Origin: CAWBNS01 sp964445105
Lineage (GTDB): Bacteria > Chlamydiota > Chlamydiia > Chlamydiales > JAJFMA01
Direction of reading: 5' to 3'
Assembly: GCA_964445105.1 (NCBI GenBank)
Contig: CAYUJS010000033.1
Location: forward strand, 1 to 21,316
Length of the DNA: 21,316 nt
In this document: positions 7,215 through 15,785 of the stretch, one piece after another
Position numbering within the stretch: the stretch's first letter is position 1
How the letters are laid out: each line of letters opens with the position of its first letter
The notes under the pieces: generated by a model
Seen by the model: the letters and a program-made list of their open reading frames with translations, nothing else
Database searches by the model: none
Told to the model about the DNA's origin: nothing
Translations under genes and position numbers: made by a program

Positions 7215-8402
7215 ATGGAACCATCCGTTGCTTCTACCTTTATCCCCTACGCGCGCCAGTCCATTTTACCTTCTGAAGCCGAGGAAGTGGCGAGGACCTT
7301 GACCAGTGATTACGTGACCCGCGGGCCGAAGACGGAGGAATTTGAAGCAAACGTCGCGGCTTACTGCGGGGCGAAGTATGCGGTTGCCTTTAATAGCGGT
7401 TCGTCGGCTTTATTGGCGGCGTGCCAGGCGGCGGAGGTGGGTCCGCAGGACCGCGTGCTCACCACCCCAAACTCTTTTGTAGCCACGACATCGGCGATTA
7501 TCCAATCGGGGGCAACTCCTATTTTTGTGGATATTTCTGCTGAAACAGGCAACGTAGATTTAGAAGAATTGCGGCCAAATTTGCGCGAGCCGCAGACGCG
7601 CGGTCGGCCCGTTGTGCTACCTGTGCATTACGGGGGGATTCCGCTGGATCTGGCGGCGGTTGATAGTATGCTTGCGCATCCAGACGCGGTCATTATTGAG
7701 GATGCGGCGGCGGCAATGGGTTCCCGTTTTGACGAGGAGAACCGCGTAGGTGGCTGCGCATGGAGCCACATGTCGGTTTTCAGCTTTCATCCGGCGAAGC
7801 TTTTGACGTGCGGTGAAGGCGGCATGGTGACCACCAACGACGAAGAGCTGGCACGTAGACTCAAGCGCTTTCGGAATAATGGTCTGGAGCGCGATCCGAA
7901 GTTTTTACAGAGCCAATCTGCCGGGCCCTGGTACTACGAAGCCCAGGCAACGACGTGTAACTACCATATGACAGAGATGCAGGCCGCTTTGGGATTGACC
8001 CAGCTGGCGCGCATCGATGAATTCATTGATAAACGCCGGCGCATCGTTGCTTGGTATCGCCAAGAGCTGCGAGACATGTCTCACCTGGCGCTGTTGCCGG
8101 AGCGTTACGATGGCTTATGGGCGCCTCAGATAATGACAGCGCTGATTGAATATGAGGCGTGCGGCACTACGCGCAGCGCAGTGATGGGCCACCTTCAGCA
8201 GGCTGGCATTGGCACACAGGTGCACTACGTGCCGATCTATCGGCATCCCTTCTTCAGCAATCGATCGGGCGATCTGGCCCCTTACTTTCCTGGTATGGAA
8301 GAGTTTTATGCGCGCGCGCTGACGTTACCGCTCTATCAAGATTTATCCCAATCTGACGTGCGACGAGTTTGTGCTGCGCTGCGGCAAGTTTTGGGAGAGT
8401 AA
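7215..8402 (+). CDS. pseC: PseC-like DegT/DnrJ/EryC1/StrS aminotransferase
   Basis: Role of the family: PLP-dependent transfer of an amino group to a nucleotide-linked keto-sugar. PseC makes the 4-amino intermediate of pseudaminic acid. Seen from the chosen start: 395 residues opening IPYARQSILPSEAEEVARTL and TRGPKTEEFE, then AFNSGSSALLAAC, TGNVDLEEL, IIEDAAAAMGS, the lysine motif SFHPAKLLTCGEGG, GPWYYEAQATTCNYHMTEMQ, AALGLTQL, and GTQVHYVPIYRHPFF. The IPY.RQSI opening, the GPWYYE block and QVHY.P.Y fit PseC better than ArnB or RffA. Start 7215 is preferred to 7125: it has AGGA just upstream, a promoter fits, and homology starts about 12 residues later. The protease gene follows after 3 bp. 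No other pseudaminic-acid genes are in the window, so the exact sugar substrate is inferred from similarity only. Confidence 0.75.
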   Translation: MEPSVASTFIPYARQSILPSEAEEVARTLTSDYVTRGPKTEEFEANVAAYCGAKYAVAFNSGSSALLAACQAAEVGPQDRVLTTPNSFVATTSAIIQSGATPIFVDISAETGNVDLEELRPNLREPQTRGRPVVLPVHYGGIPLDLAAVDSMLAHPDAVIIEDAAAAMGSRFDEENRVGGCAWSHMSVFSFHPAKLLTCGEGGMVTTNDEELARRLKRFRNNGLERDPKFLQSQSAGPWYYEAQATTCNYHMTEMQAALGLTQLARIDEFIDKRRRIVAWYRQELRDMSHLALLPERYDGLWAPQIMTALIEYEACGTTRSAVMGHLQQAGIGTQVHYVPIYRHPFFSNRSGDLAPYFPGMEEFYARALTLPLYQDLSQSDVRRVCAALRQVLGE

Positions 8403-8405
8403 GGC

Positions 8406-11342
8406 ATGATTGCGCGTTTGCTATTTTGCACGACTTTTCTGGTGGGCGCGCTTGCGGCGACTACGGATATTTCGGATGACGCACGGGTGCAGATCCTCAC
8501 GCCCTCTTTTAAAGGTCGAAAGACCGCGAAAATTCGCTTGGGCAATGAGTTAGAAGCCTACCTCATTTCCGATCCAAAGGCGCCTAAATCCGCTGCCGCT
8601 ATGTGCGTGCATGTGGGTAGCTGGGATGACCCAGACGATGTATCCGGCATGGCGCATTTCACAGAGCATATGCTCTTTTTAGGGACCGAAGAGTTTCCGG
8701 AGGAGTCGGGGTTTCAGCGTTTTGTGACGCAAAATGGCGGACAGCACAACGCGCATACGGCTCCTGAAGCGACCTGTTTTATTTTTTCGGTGGATACCTC
8801 GGCCTACGCAGAAGCTTTGAAAAGGTTTGCCAGTTTTTTTAAGACGCCACTTTTTAGTTTATCAGGCACGCAACGCGAGCTGACAGCCATCGACCAAGAG
8901 TTTGCGTTGCGTACGCAGGATGAGACAGTGCGCGTGTACGCCGTCTTAAGAGACGTGGCCAATCCCAGTCATCCCTTTCATAGATTCACAGAAGGAAACC
9001 GAGACTCGCTTGGCCAGGTGCCTGTAGAGCGCTTGCGACAGTGGTACAAAGCTCACTACAGCGCCAACCTGATGCGTTTACTTGTTTACTCTCCGCTGCC
9101 AATTGATCAACTGCGCAAGATGGTGGAAGAGGATTTTAGCGCTGTCCCCAACCAACAGAAAGAATGGGTGCCTTCTAAAGAGGCGCTAGGCGGAGCGTCG
9201 ATGGAAGGCAAAATAGCGATTGTGCAGCCGGTTAAGCAGGAGCGTGCGTTGCTGTTATTTTGGGAGCTCCCCACAGATTTGGTAGCGGATCGCAATTATC
9301 GTTCAGAAGAGATTGTCGCTTATGTGTTAGGCCATGAGGGGCCAAAGAGCCTTTTTGCGGCTTTGAAGGGCGAGCAGCTCGTCGACACGATTACCTCGGG
9401 CGGCGGGCGATTGGGCGGGGCAAATTATGTTTTTAGCCTCCGCCTAGGGTTGACGGATAAGGGGCTTAAAAATGTGGAGACCGTCATAGAGCGTGTTTTT
9501 GAGGGCATCGCAGCGTTTCGTAAAGCCGGCGCGCCGCAGTATTTATTCGAAAACGTGCAGCGTATGGCAGAGCTAAGTTATCAGTACCAGCAGCGCAGCG
9601 CGCCGTTCACCATGCTTGATGACTACACAGGCCTCATCTTTGACGAAAGTTTATCCACCTTTCCGGAGCTGGGGCTTACCTATCGAAAATTTGATGCCCA
9701 GCGCGTACAAAGTGTATTGGATCAGCTGACGCCGCAGAGAGTTTTCATTGTCCTCAACGCAGATCTAGCGTCGGTGGGCGCCAAGCCCGACAAACAAGAG
9801 AAGTGGATGGCGGTGGACTACACGATCAAACCCATTTCTGCAGCGCTGATGCAAAAATTAGAGGGCGCTATGCCAGCGCCTTTCATGGGAATTCCAGAGG
9901 CCAATCACTGGATTCCAAGCCATTTGACGTTAGTGGACAAAACCGCTCCACCGGCTGAATTCGCTATGCCTGTGCCACGGCTGATCGTCGATGAATCAGA
10001 TGGTGCGCTCTACTATGCGGTCGACCACGAGTACGAGATTCCTAGCCTATACGGAGATTTTGAGATTTTAACACCAGCTATCGATCGAGGGGATCCTAAA
10101 AAATCTGTATTGGCAGACCTGTACGTTATAAGCGTACAGCGCGCGCTCAATTCTCTTTCGTACGATGCCAAGATGGCCGGTTTAGACTTCACCTTAGCGC
10201 GGGCGAACTATGGTCTGGACCTGGCGATCGCGGGTTATAGCGAGAAGGCGCCAGAGTTATTGAAAGAGATCGCCGGCAGATTGAAGACAGTAAAGGTCTC
10301 GGCGGACGATTTTGCGTCACTACGAGATAGTCTAGAGGTCTCTTATCGCAACGCCACGATTGCGCCGCCTCTTTCGCAAGCCTTCGAATTTGCCAAGGAG
10401 CTGCTTTTTAAGGACCACTCCAGCAACCAGCAGAAGGTAGAAGCGGTGCGGCAGATAACCTTGGATGAGCTCAACCAGTTCATCTCGGGTCTCTATCAGC
10501 ACTCTTACATTAAAGGGCTGCTTTACGGTAATTTGACCGAGGCGCAAGCCAAGAGTGCTTACACCCTCTTACAGACAGCTTTGCAGGCAAAACCCTGGCC
10601 TAAAAAAGAGCATGCTAAACTACAGGTGGTAGCGCTGCCCGAGGACGAGCCTCCGCGTGCGCTCAATACTAGTGTACAGCAGCCTAACGATGCCCTTATT
10701 CTCATGATCGAGAGTGGTAACTTCTCGTTCAGCAACGCCGCGGCGATGCAGGTGCTGGCAAAGGCGATAGAAACACCCTTCTACCAAACATTGCGCACCC
10801 AACAGCAAACAGCTTATGCGCTTTTTAGCTGGCAGCAGGAAATTGAGAGACAACTCTTTTTGTTTTTTGCGTTGGAGTCGAGCAACTACCGGGCAAAGAC
10901 GCTTTTGAGCAGGTTCGAGTTATTTTTGGAAACGTTTGTAAGCGGCATCAGGTCTACTTTTCCCCAAACAGAATTCGAAGCGGTCAAGCAGGCGCTGGTC
11001 AGCGATTGGGGCAAACCTCCGGACAACCTACAGGCCATGGGCAAACTGCTGCATGAGCTAGCCTTTGATTACGAGGCACAGTGGGATTGGCGCGCGAAAA
11101 GCGCCGCGGCTTTGCAGGCGCTTACCTACGATCAGCTGGTGAAGTTTGCCGAAGAACTGCTTGGGCGAAAAAATTTCAAACGCCTAGCGGTTCTCATCCA
11201 AGGGCAGACCGGCCGGGAAGTGCCTCTAGAGTACAGTGAGTTTGAGAGCGCGCAGGAGCTGAAAAAGCAGCTGCAGTATTTACCAGCAAGCCACCAGCCC
11301 AGCCTGCAGCAGTCCGATGACAAACCCGAGCGCGGCAGCTGA
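8406..11342 (+). CDS. Insulinase/pitrilysin-family zinc protease (M16), exported
   Basis: Role: M16 metallopeptidases degrade short polypeptides inside a two-half chamber. Seen: 978 residues, the full length of pitrilysin/insulysin. A hydrophobic signal-like segment (IARLLFCTTFLVGALA, residues 2-17) predicts export to the periplasm. The inverted zinc motif HFTEH is at 84-88 in GMAHFTEHMLFLG, and the third ligand is E165 in AIDQEF, 81 residues after H84 as expected. A substrate-exosite-like segment NGGQHNAHTAPEATCFIF is at 110-127. The C-terminal inactive half is present (e.g. TPFYQTLRTQQQTAYALF). A start at ATG 8406 with GGGAG overlapping the preceding stop region suggests translational coupling to pseC. 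Chlamydiae have an insulinase-family gene (CT806 in C. trachomatis, from memory). The last 63 bp overlap the oppositely oriented DUF445-like gene. Confidence 0.92.
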   Translation: MIARLLFCTTFLVGALAATTDISDDARVQILTPSFKGRKTAKIRLGNELEAYLISDPKAPKSAAAMCVHVGSWDDPDDVSGMAHFTEHMLFLGTEEFPEESGFQRFVTQNGGQHNAHTAPEATCFIFSVDTSAYAEALKRFASFFKTPLFSLSGTQRELTAIDQEFALRTQDETVRVYAVLRDVANPSHPFHRFTEGNRDSLGQVPVERLRQWYKAHYSANLMRLLVYSPLPIDQLRKMVEEDFSAVPNQQKEWVPSKEALGGASMEGKIAIVQPVKQERALLLFWELPTDLVADRNYRSEEIVAYVLGHEGPKSLFAALKGEQLVDTITSGGGRLGGANYVFSLRLGLTDKGLKNVETVIERVFEGIAAFRKAGAPQYLFENVQRMAELSYQYQQRSAPFTMLDDYTGLIFDESLSTFPELGLTYRKFDAQRVQSVLDQLTPQRVFIVLNADLASVGAKPDKQEKWMAVDYTIKPISAALMQKLEGAMPAPFMGIPEANHWIPSHLTLVDKTAPPAEFAMPVPRLIVDESDGALYYAVDHEYEIPSLYGDFEILTPAIDRGDPKKSVLADLYVISVQRALNSLSYDAKMAGLDFTLARANYGLDLAIAGYSEKAPELLKEIAGRLKTVKVSADDFASLRDSLEVSYRNATIAPPLSQAFEFAKELLFKDHSSNQQKVEAVRQITLDELNQFISGLYQHSYIKGLLYGNLTEAQAKSAYTLLQTALQAKPWPKKEHAKLQVVALPEDEPPRALNTSVQQPNDALILMIESGNFSFSNAAAMQVLAKAIETPFYQTLRTQQQTAYALFSWQQEIERQLFLFFALESSNYRAKTLLSRFELFLETFVSGIRSTFPQTEFEAVKQALVSDWGKPPDNLQAMGKLLHELAFDYEAQWDWRAKSAAALQALTYDQLVKFAEELLGRKNFKRLAVLIQGQTGREVPLEYSEFESAQELKKQLQYLPASHQPSLQQSDDKPERGS

Positions 11343-11837
11343 CCAGGCCAGTTGCTGCCATCGAGGCTCTGCAACTTTTTTAATCGTCTGTTCTATTTGC
11401 TCTGTTGGAATTGAGTGGATCTTTTGCGCCAGCGCGGCTTTTAGGTCAAAACGTTCGATTACCGCGCTGGTCATGGAGCGCTGTAGAGTGGGCCACTCTT
11501 TCTTGATCTCCTCGATGACCATTTTTTTAATCTTGTCGGAGACGGTTTCGTTTAAAAACATGCCCACCATAGGCGTTGCTTCTTTGAAGCGATCCAGCAC
11601 CGTCTGCACGCGCTCCGGTAGCAGGTTTGCTAGCTTGTCGGAGATATCTACGCTGCTTAAACTAGCGATTATTTCCTCAGGCGGCGCTAGGTCCGTTAAG
11701 ATGGCGCTGCTGATTTGCTCTGCCCAATCCAGTCGGTGTTTACGCAAACTATGCAGGATGACGCGCAGAGCCAAGGTGACAGATAACCAACCGATCAGCG
11801 CTGACAGTAAGGGAAGTAATAGGATAGAACCAGTCAA
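11280..11837 (-). CDS. DUF445-like membrane protein
   Basis: Seen: 185 residues. The N-terminal membrane segment ILLLPLLSALIGWLSVTLAL matches the DUF445 opening (GxxIGWxTNxLAIKML). A helical middle follows (about 35-155, with SIPTEQIEQTIKKVAEPRW). The C-terminal hydrophobic segment is AWSAAALGFVIGLLQAGLVA, where DUF445 proteins also end with a GxxIGLxQ helix. Both ends thus span the membrane with a soluble domain between. The start is TTG at 11837, supported by GAGG 5-6 bases upstream. An ATG nearer the promoter side reads MRVH and stops at once. Function of the family is unknown; it is about half the length of longer YheB-type members. Its 3' end overlaps the protease gene by 63 bp in antisense, and it is transcribed divergently from the small gene at 11911. 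Confidence 0.75.
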   Translation of the reverse strand: MTGSILLLPLLSALIGWLSVTLALRVILHSLRKHRLDWAEQISSAILTDLAPPEEIIASLSSVDISDKLANLLPERVQTVLDRFKEATPMVGMFLNETVSDKIKKMVIEEIKKEWPTLQRSMTSAVIERFDLKAALAQKIHSIPTEQIEQTIKKVAEPRWQQLAWSAAALGFVIGLLQAGLVACW

Positions 11838-11857
11838 TGCACCCTCATTATACTATG

Positions 11858-11886
11858 TTGATTTAAACTAGGTTTCTTGATATAAT
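11858..11886 (+). promoter_or_regulatory. Strong candidate sigma-70-type promoter
   Basis: TTGATT (11858-11863), a 17-bp spacer and a perfect TATAAT (11881-11886). Initiation near 11893 leaves a leader of about 18 nt with GAGGG before ATG 11911. It is the best promoter match I found in the window, in a 73-bp divergent intergenic region. Confidence 0.6.
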
Positions 11887-11910
11887 TTGTCCACCAAATT
11901 GTGAGGGTTT

Positions 11911-12234
11911 ATGCTGCGGGATCTGTGCCTCAAGAAAGAAGATCAAACAAAGTCTTTAGCCTTGCAGGAGAAGCTTTTTCTGGATCTCATGGAGCGAGCT
12001 AAAGAGCTCGATGAGGAGCAAGCGCGGTTATTGGCAGCGATGCAAATGACCGAAGAAGAGATCGAGGATATCGTCGAAAATCGCAAAATCTTTAGCCCTG
12101 AACAGTGGGAAAAAATTGTCGCTCAATTCGAAGAAGAGCACCCCGAATGGCGAGCTACTCAATCAGCCTCTGACATGCGCAAAACGCGTCAAAGTCTCAG
12201 CGAAGTACGCCCTGACTGGCTATTTGTTAAATAG
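11911..12234 (+). CDS. Small acidic helical protein of unknown function
   Basis: Seen: 107 residues, nearly all helix-forming, rich in Glu, Lys and Leu (e.g. LFLDLMERAKELDEEQARLL and MTEEEIEDIVENRKIFSPEQ), with no membrane segment or signal. The C-terminal EVRPDWLFVK is less charged. The middle could form a short coiled coil. Start: ATG with GAGGG at 11903-11907, behind a near-consensus promoter, so it is very probably a real expressed gene. It faces proS, with only 10 bp between the stop codons. I do not recognise the family. Confidence 0.75.
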   Translation: MLRDLCLKKEDQTKSLALQEKLFLDLMERAKELDEEQARLLAAMQMTEEEIEDIVENRKIFSPEQWEKIVAQFEEEHPEWRATQSASDMRKTRQSLSEVRPDWLFVK

Positions 12235-12244
12235 CTTTGAAGGC

Positions 12245-13768
12245 CTAATAGGACTTAGCCAGGATCACATCGCGCGTGGCGGGTCTACCGGTCAGGATGC
12301 ACTTGCCTTTCGTGGCCCGCTGCTCAATCGGCAGACATCTAATAGTTACTTTTAACTCTTCTAGCAGCGCCTCTGTCGCAGGGTCTTCGCACCATTTTGC
12401 CAGCACAAAGCCGCCGTGCGTTTCAGGTTTCTCGGCACTTTTTGGAGTGAAAAATGCCTTCAACTCCTCAAATGTGTGGATGTTGTCGTAGATGTGCTGC
12501 TGCTGCAGCGCTTTAGCCTGCGTGTAGTAGTTGTGCTGAATCTCTTCTAAGACCACCAGCAACCGCTCACTGAGATCTTCGATGCGTACCGATTCGCCTT
12601 CTTTGTGGGCCTTATCGCGGCGATAAAGGGTGACGGACTGATTTTGGATATCGCGCGGGCCGATCTCTAAGCGCACAGGAATCCCTTTTTTGATCCACTC
12701 CCAGTTCTTGTCGCCACCGCGCATGTCGCGTTTGTCGGTGATAACGCCCAGCGGCTGTTGGTGGTAATGCAGGGCACAAAGCTGCTGGCGCAACGCTTCC
12801 GCAGCAGCGAGCACTTCGGCTGAGGCATCCGCCTTGGGGATAATGGGGAGAATGACTACTTGTTGTGGCGCCACGCGGGGGGGTAAGCGCAGGCCATCGT
12901 CATCACCGTGTACCATAATGATGCCGCCAATGAGCCTTGTGGTAAGGCCCCAAGAAGTCGTGTAGCCGTGCTGCAACTGTCCCTGCTCGTTGGTAAACTG
13001 GATGCCTTGCGCCTTGGCAAAATTTTGCCCCAAGTAATGTGATGTGCATCCTTGCAGAGCTTTGCGATCCTGCATCATCATTTCAAGCGTATAGGTGGCT
13101 ACGGCTCCTGGAAAGCGCTCGCCAGGCGATTTTTCGCCGGCAATTACAGGCAGTGCTAGGACGTTTTCTACGAAGGAGCGGTACATCTCGAGGATAGAGA
13201 GCGTCTCATTCATCGCCTCCTCTTGGGTGGCGTGGACGGTGTGTCCTTCTTGCCAGAGGAACTCAGTCGTCCGTAAGAAGATGCGTGGACGCATTTCCCA
13301 GCGGACGACGTTGGCCCATTGATTGATCAGTAGAGGGAGATCGCGGTACGATTGGACCCATTTTGCGAAAGAGTGGCCGATGATAGTTTCAGAAGTGGGG
13401 CGCACAATTAAGGGCTCTTCTAACTCGCCTGCAGGCACTAATTTTCCTTCTCGGAGCTCCAAACGATGGTGTGTAACCACCGCGCACTCTTTGGCAAAAC
13501 CTTCCACATGCTCGGCCTCTTTTTCTAAGAAACTGAGCGGGATAAATAAGGGAAAGTAGGCGTTGAGGTGACCTGAAGCTTTAATGCGGTCGTCAAGCTG
13601 GCGTTGGATGCGCTCCCAGATGCCGAAGCCCCACGGTTTGATGACCATACAGCCCCTTACAGGTGCATTTTCAGCCAGATCCGCAGCTTTCAAGACTTGC
13701 TGGTACCATTCTGGATAGTCCTCTTCGCGGGTAGGTGTGATGGCTGTGCGAGGGCGGGATGTGTTCAT
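12245..13768 (-). CDS. proS: Prolyl-tRNA synthetase, archaeal/eukaryotic type
   Basis: Role: attaches proline to tRNA-Pro. Seen: 507 residues with class II motifs: CMVIKPWGFGIWERIQRQLD (motif 1 region), RPRIFLRTTEFLWQEGHTVH (motif 2), and LTTRLIGGIIMVHGDDDGLR (motif 3). An anticodon-binding domain follows, then a C-terminal zinc-like domain ending in the conserved terminal tyrosine (AKSY). The large editing insertion between motifs 2 and 3 of bacterial-type ProRS is absent. This is the shorter type found in archaea, eukaryotes and scattered bacteria such as Thermus and Borrelia. Start: ATG with AGGAAG about 7 bases upstream. It is the last gene of the prfB operon, 18 bp after yebC. From memory, C. 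trachomatis has a bacterial-type proS elsewhere, so this suggests replacement or lineage variation. Confidence 0.95.
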   Translation of the reverse strand: MNTSRPRTAITPTREEDYPEWYQQVLKAADLAENAPVRGCMVIKPWGFGIWERIQRQLDDRIKASGHLNAYFPLFIPLSFLEKEAEHVEGFAKECAVVTHHRLELREGKLVPAGELEEPLIVRPTSETIIGHSFAKWVQSYRDLPLLINQWANVVRWEMRPRIFLRTTEFLWQEGHTVHATQEEAMNETLSILEMYRSFVENVLALPVIAGEKSPGERFPGAVATYTLEMMMQDRKALQGCTSHYLGQNFAKAQGIQFTNEQGQLQHGYTTSWGLTTRLIGGIIMVHGDDDGLRLPPRVAPQQVVILPIIPKADASAEVLAAAEALRQQLCALHYHQQPLGVITDKRDMRGGDKNWEWIKKGIPVRLEIGPRDIQNQSVTLYRRDKAHKEGESVRIEDLSERLLVVLEEIQHNYYTQAKALQQQHIYDNIHTFEELKAFFTPKSAEKPETHGGFVLAKWCEDPATEALLEELKVTIRCLPIEQRATKGKCILTGRPATRDVILAKSY

Positions 13769-13786
13769 GCGTGGGCTTCCTGTAGG

Positions 13787-14512
13787 TTAGGCAGAGGGGA
13801 TATTCATGTTGTGGGACACATTGTCCACGTCGTCGATGTTGTCTAGCCACTCGATGAGATCTAGGTTAGACTTGCTGTTTTCTTCATCGCAGTCGATATA
13901 GACTTTGGGGATCATTTCCAAAGAAGCAGCCGTGCATTCGATCCCTTTGGCGGACAGGGCCTCTTTCACTGCGTAGAGTTCTGTGGGAGCCGTCGTGACG
14001 ATATAAAGATCTTCTTCGGCTTCGAAGTCTTCGGCGCCTGCTTCTAAAGCCGCTTGAAAGATTTGTTCCTCAGGCCCTTCAGTGCTTTTTACCTCTAGTA
14101 TACCCTTGCGGTCAAAGTTAAAAACTACCGCGCCGGGCATAGCAACCGTGCCGCCGCGTTTGTTGGTGGCAATCCGTATCTCAGAGGAGATGCGGTTTTT
14201 GTTATCGGTCATTATTTCCAAAATAATGCCCACGCCCCCATAGCCGTAGAGCTCGTAGGTCATCTCAAAATAGTCTGCCTGGTCGGTGCCTGAGGCTTTT
14301 TTAATGACCCGGTCGATGTTATCGTTGGGCACGTTGGCTTCGCGCGCCTTTTGCATGGCTAGTCGTAGCCTTGGGTTGTTTTTGGGATCTGAGCCACCCT
14401 GTTTAACGGCGCTGATGATCTCTTTAGAGGCGCGCGAGAAGGCTTTGCCTTTTTTTGAGTCAGCGCGCTCTTTGCGGTGCTTGATATTGGCCCATTTACT
14501 ATGTCCCGCCAT
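13787..14512 (-). CDS. yebC: YebC/PmpR family protein
   Basis: Role: TACO1/YebC-family proteins act in translation (helping ribosomes through difficult, proline-rich stretches) and some are described as transcription regulators. Seen: 241 residues, typical length, with the family opening MAGHSKWANIKHRKERADSK and KGKAFSRASKEI, then NVPNDNIDRVIKKASG, YELYGYGGVGIILEIMTDN, NRISSEIRIATNKRGG and FDRKGILEV. Start: ATG whose AGAGG site lies in the end of the SprT-like gene, 2 bp after that gene's stop, so translation is probably coupled. It corresponds by order to CT457. Next to proS, a role in proline-related translation is an attractive but unproven link. Confidence 0.97.
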   Translation of the reverse strand: MAGHSKWANIKHRKERADSKKGKAFSRASKEIISAVKQGGSDPKNNPRLRLAMQKAREANVPNDNIDRVIKKASGTDQADYFEMTYELYGYGGVGIILEIMTDNKNRISSEIRIATNKRGGTVAMPGAVVFNFDRKGILEVKSTEGPEEQIFQAALEAGAEDFEAEEDLYIVTTAPTELYAVKEALSAKGIECTAASLEMIPKVYIDCDEENSKSNLDLIEWLDNIDDVDNVSHNMNIPSA

Positions 14513-14514
14513 GG

Positions 14515-15222
14515 CTAACCTCTGTGTTTGGCATCAACAAAAAAAAGCGCCCGGTGTTGGTGTAGCCAATCTTGCGCTTGTTTGAAATCTTTGAAGCGTG
14601 CTTCGTGATGATAAAACGCTTTGTGGTGGATTTGATTGCGACCCGTTTCTAGAACGACAGGCGGGTGGACCTGATGTAGCATTTCGTGGAAGACGATAAA
14701 CGCCAAGACGTAGTGGGGGACAGCTGCCTGGTCTAGCACGCGGTGGATACGTATCAGCTTGAGCGTGTGGTAATAGCGGCCGAGCCCCACGCGTGAGCGA
14801 TTTCTAGGGCGCTGTGGTCCGGCCCAGGTGATGTGCAGATTGAGCTTGCCCTCAAAGTAACGCTGGTTGACTTCCCGGTAAATCGCTTGTAGGTCGTGGA
14901 CTTTGCCCTTTGTATCCAGCTGCGTTGCATCGAGGTCAGCAGAATAGTCCAAGCGTTGGGTGCCGTTCTCGATGAACGCTTTCACTGCCGCGGATAATCC
15001 TTTGTTGGGTTTGGCGAGGTAGCCGGCTAGCTCTTGCATCACGTTTTGGGGTGCTTCTAAAAACATGCGATGCAGCGAGACCAAAGTCAGGTTGGGATTC
15101 CAGCGCACCGAGAGCATGGTAGAGCGGTTATCATTGATGCGCAGCTTCAGCTTTTTACCGGCGTAGCTCTCAAGTTGCTGTTGAAAAGTGTTTGTTGAGG
15201 GCGTCATGTCTGTTAAAGTCAT
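14515..15222 (-). CDS. SprT-like zinc metalloprotease
   Basis: Seen: 235 residues. The central region has LQAIYREVNQRYFEGKL (110-126), the usual SprT-like lead-in. The zinc motif HEMLH lies at 179-183 in FIVFHEMLHQVHPP, and a downstream histidine-rich HHKAFYHHEARFKDF (199-213) is placed like the third ligand segment HGxxFKxxE. Residues 1-100 are not recognised. Family knowledge: SprT-like proteins are predicted metalloproteases, and the eukaryotic SPRTN cleaves DNA-protein crosslinks. The start is uncertain: neither ATG 15222 nor ATG 15207 has a good ribosome site, and an in-frame TAA lies two codons upstream of the first. It is inserted between the GNAT and yebC genes, which from memory are adjacent in Chlamydia. 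Confidence 0.75.
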   Translation of the reverse strand: MTLTDMTPSTNTFQQQLESYAGKKLKLRINDNRSTMLSVRWNPNLTLVSLHRMFLEAPQNVMQELAGYLAKPNKGLSAAVKAFIENGTQRLDYSADLDATQLDTKGKVHDLQAIYREVNQRYFEGKLNLHITWAGPQRPRNRSRVGLGRYYHTLKLIRIHRVLDQAAVPHYVLAFIVFHEMLHQVHPPVVLETGRNQIHHKAFYHHEARFKDFKQAQDWLHQHRALFFVDAKHRG

Positions 15223-15278
15223 CGGTTAATTATGCGAGAGCTGTGAGCGGTTGCGTATTTTTTCACGACTCTTCACGA

Positions 15279-15785
15279 TTACAATATTCGCTCCATGAAT
15301 ACCCGGGTACTGTACACGCCCTGCTCATTTTTTAGCCACCTTGTTTGGCGTCCAAATTCGTGAAAGCCAAATTTCTTATACAGCCTCATAGCTGGGTTTT
15401 CACCGTATACCTGCAGGTGTAGGATCTCGATCCGAAAAGTGTTTTTCGCTAGGTCCATCAGGCGCTCCATCAGGAGTTCGCCAATGCGATTCCCACGAAA
15501 TGCTTTATCGAGGATGATGCCCATTTCACACTGGTGAGCCAGTTGGCGATAAGGCTGTAGATAGAGGGTGGCTAGCCCGCAGGGAACGCCGTCTATGGTA
15601 GCGGTCAGGCTGCAGCGGTAGCGGCAGAAGCTGATCCAGCGGCTAGCCGAATCTTCCACTTCAACCGCATCGACCATAGGGAACCAGCGCAGCGTGGAGG
15701 CATCCAAAAGCCACTCTTTAAGGTATTTTTCGTCATCGGGCTCCGTGTAACGGATAGTAACTTCGGATTTTCTGTCAGCGTTCAT
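15279..15785 (-). CDS. GNAT-family N-acetyltransferase
   Basis: Role: acetyl-CoA-dependent transfer to an amine. Seen: 168 residues with the GNAT order. VTIRYTEPDDEKYLKEWL is the opening, GLATLYLQPYR and EMGIILDKAFRGNRIGELLM form motif A with the RGNRIG acetyl-CoA loop, and LHLQVYGENPAMRLYKKFGF is motif B. The substrate cannot be predicted. The start codon overlaps the prfB stop as ATGA (15782-15785), so translation is probably coupled to prfB. Position and family match CT458, downstream of prfB in C. trachomatis. A ribosomal or release-factor-related target would fit the operon but is speculation. Confidence 0.9.
   Translation of the reverse strand: MNADRKSEVTIRYTEPDDEKYLKEWLLDASTLRWFPMVDAVEVEDSASRWISFCRYRCSLTATIDGVPCGLATLYLQPYRQLAHQCEMGIILDKAFRGNRIGELLMERLMDLAKNTFRIEILHLQVYGENPAMRLYKKFGFHEFGRQTRWLKNEQGVYSTRVFMERIL

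Noticed and set aside
11847..11852. Minus-strand TATAAT in front of the DUF445-like gene
   Set aside because: It lies only 10 bp from the TTG start, so transcription would begin after the GAGG site, and no -35 fits upstream.
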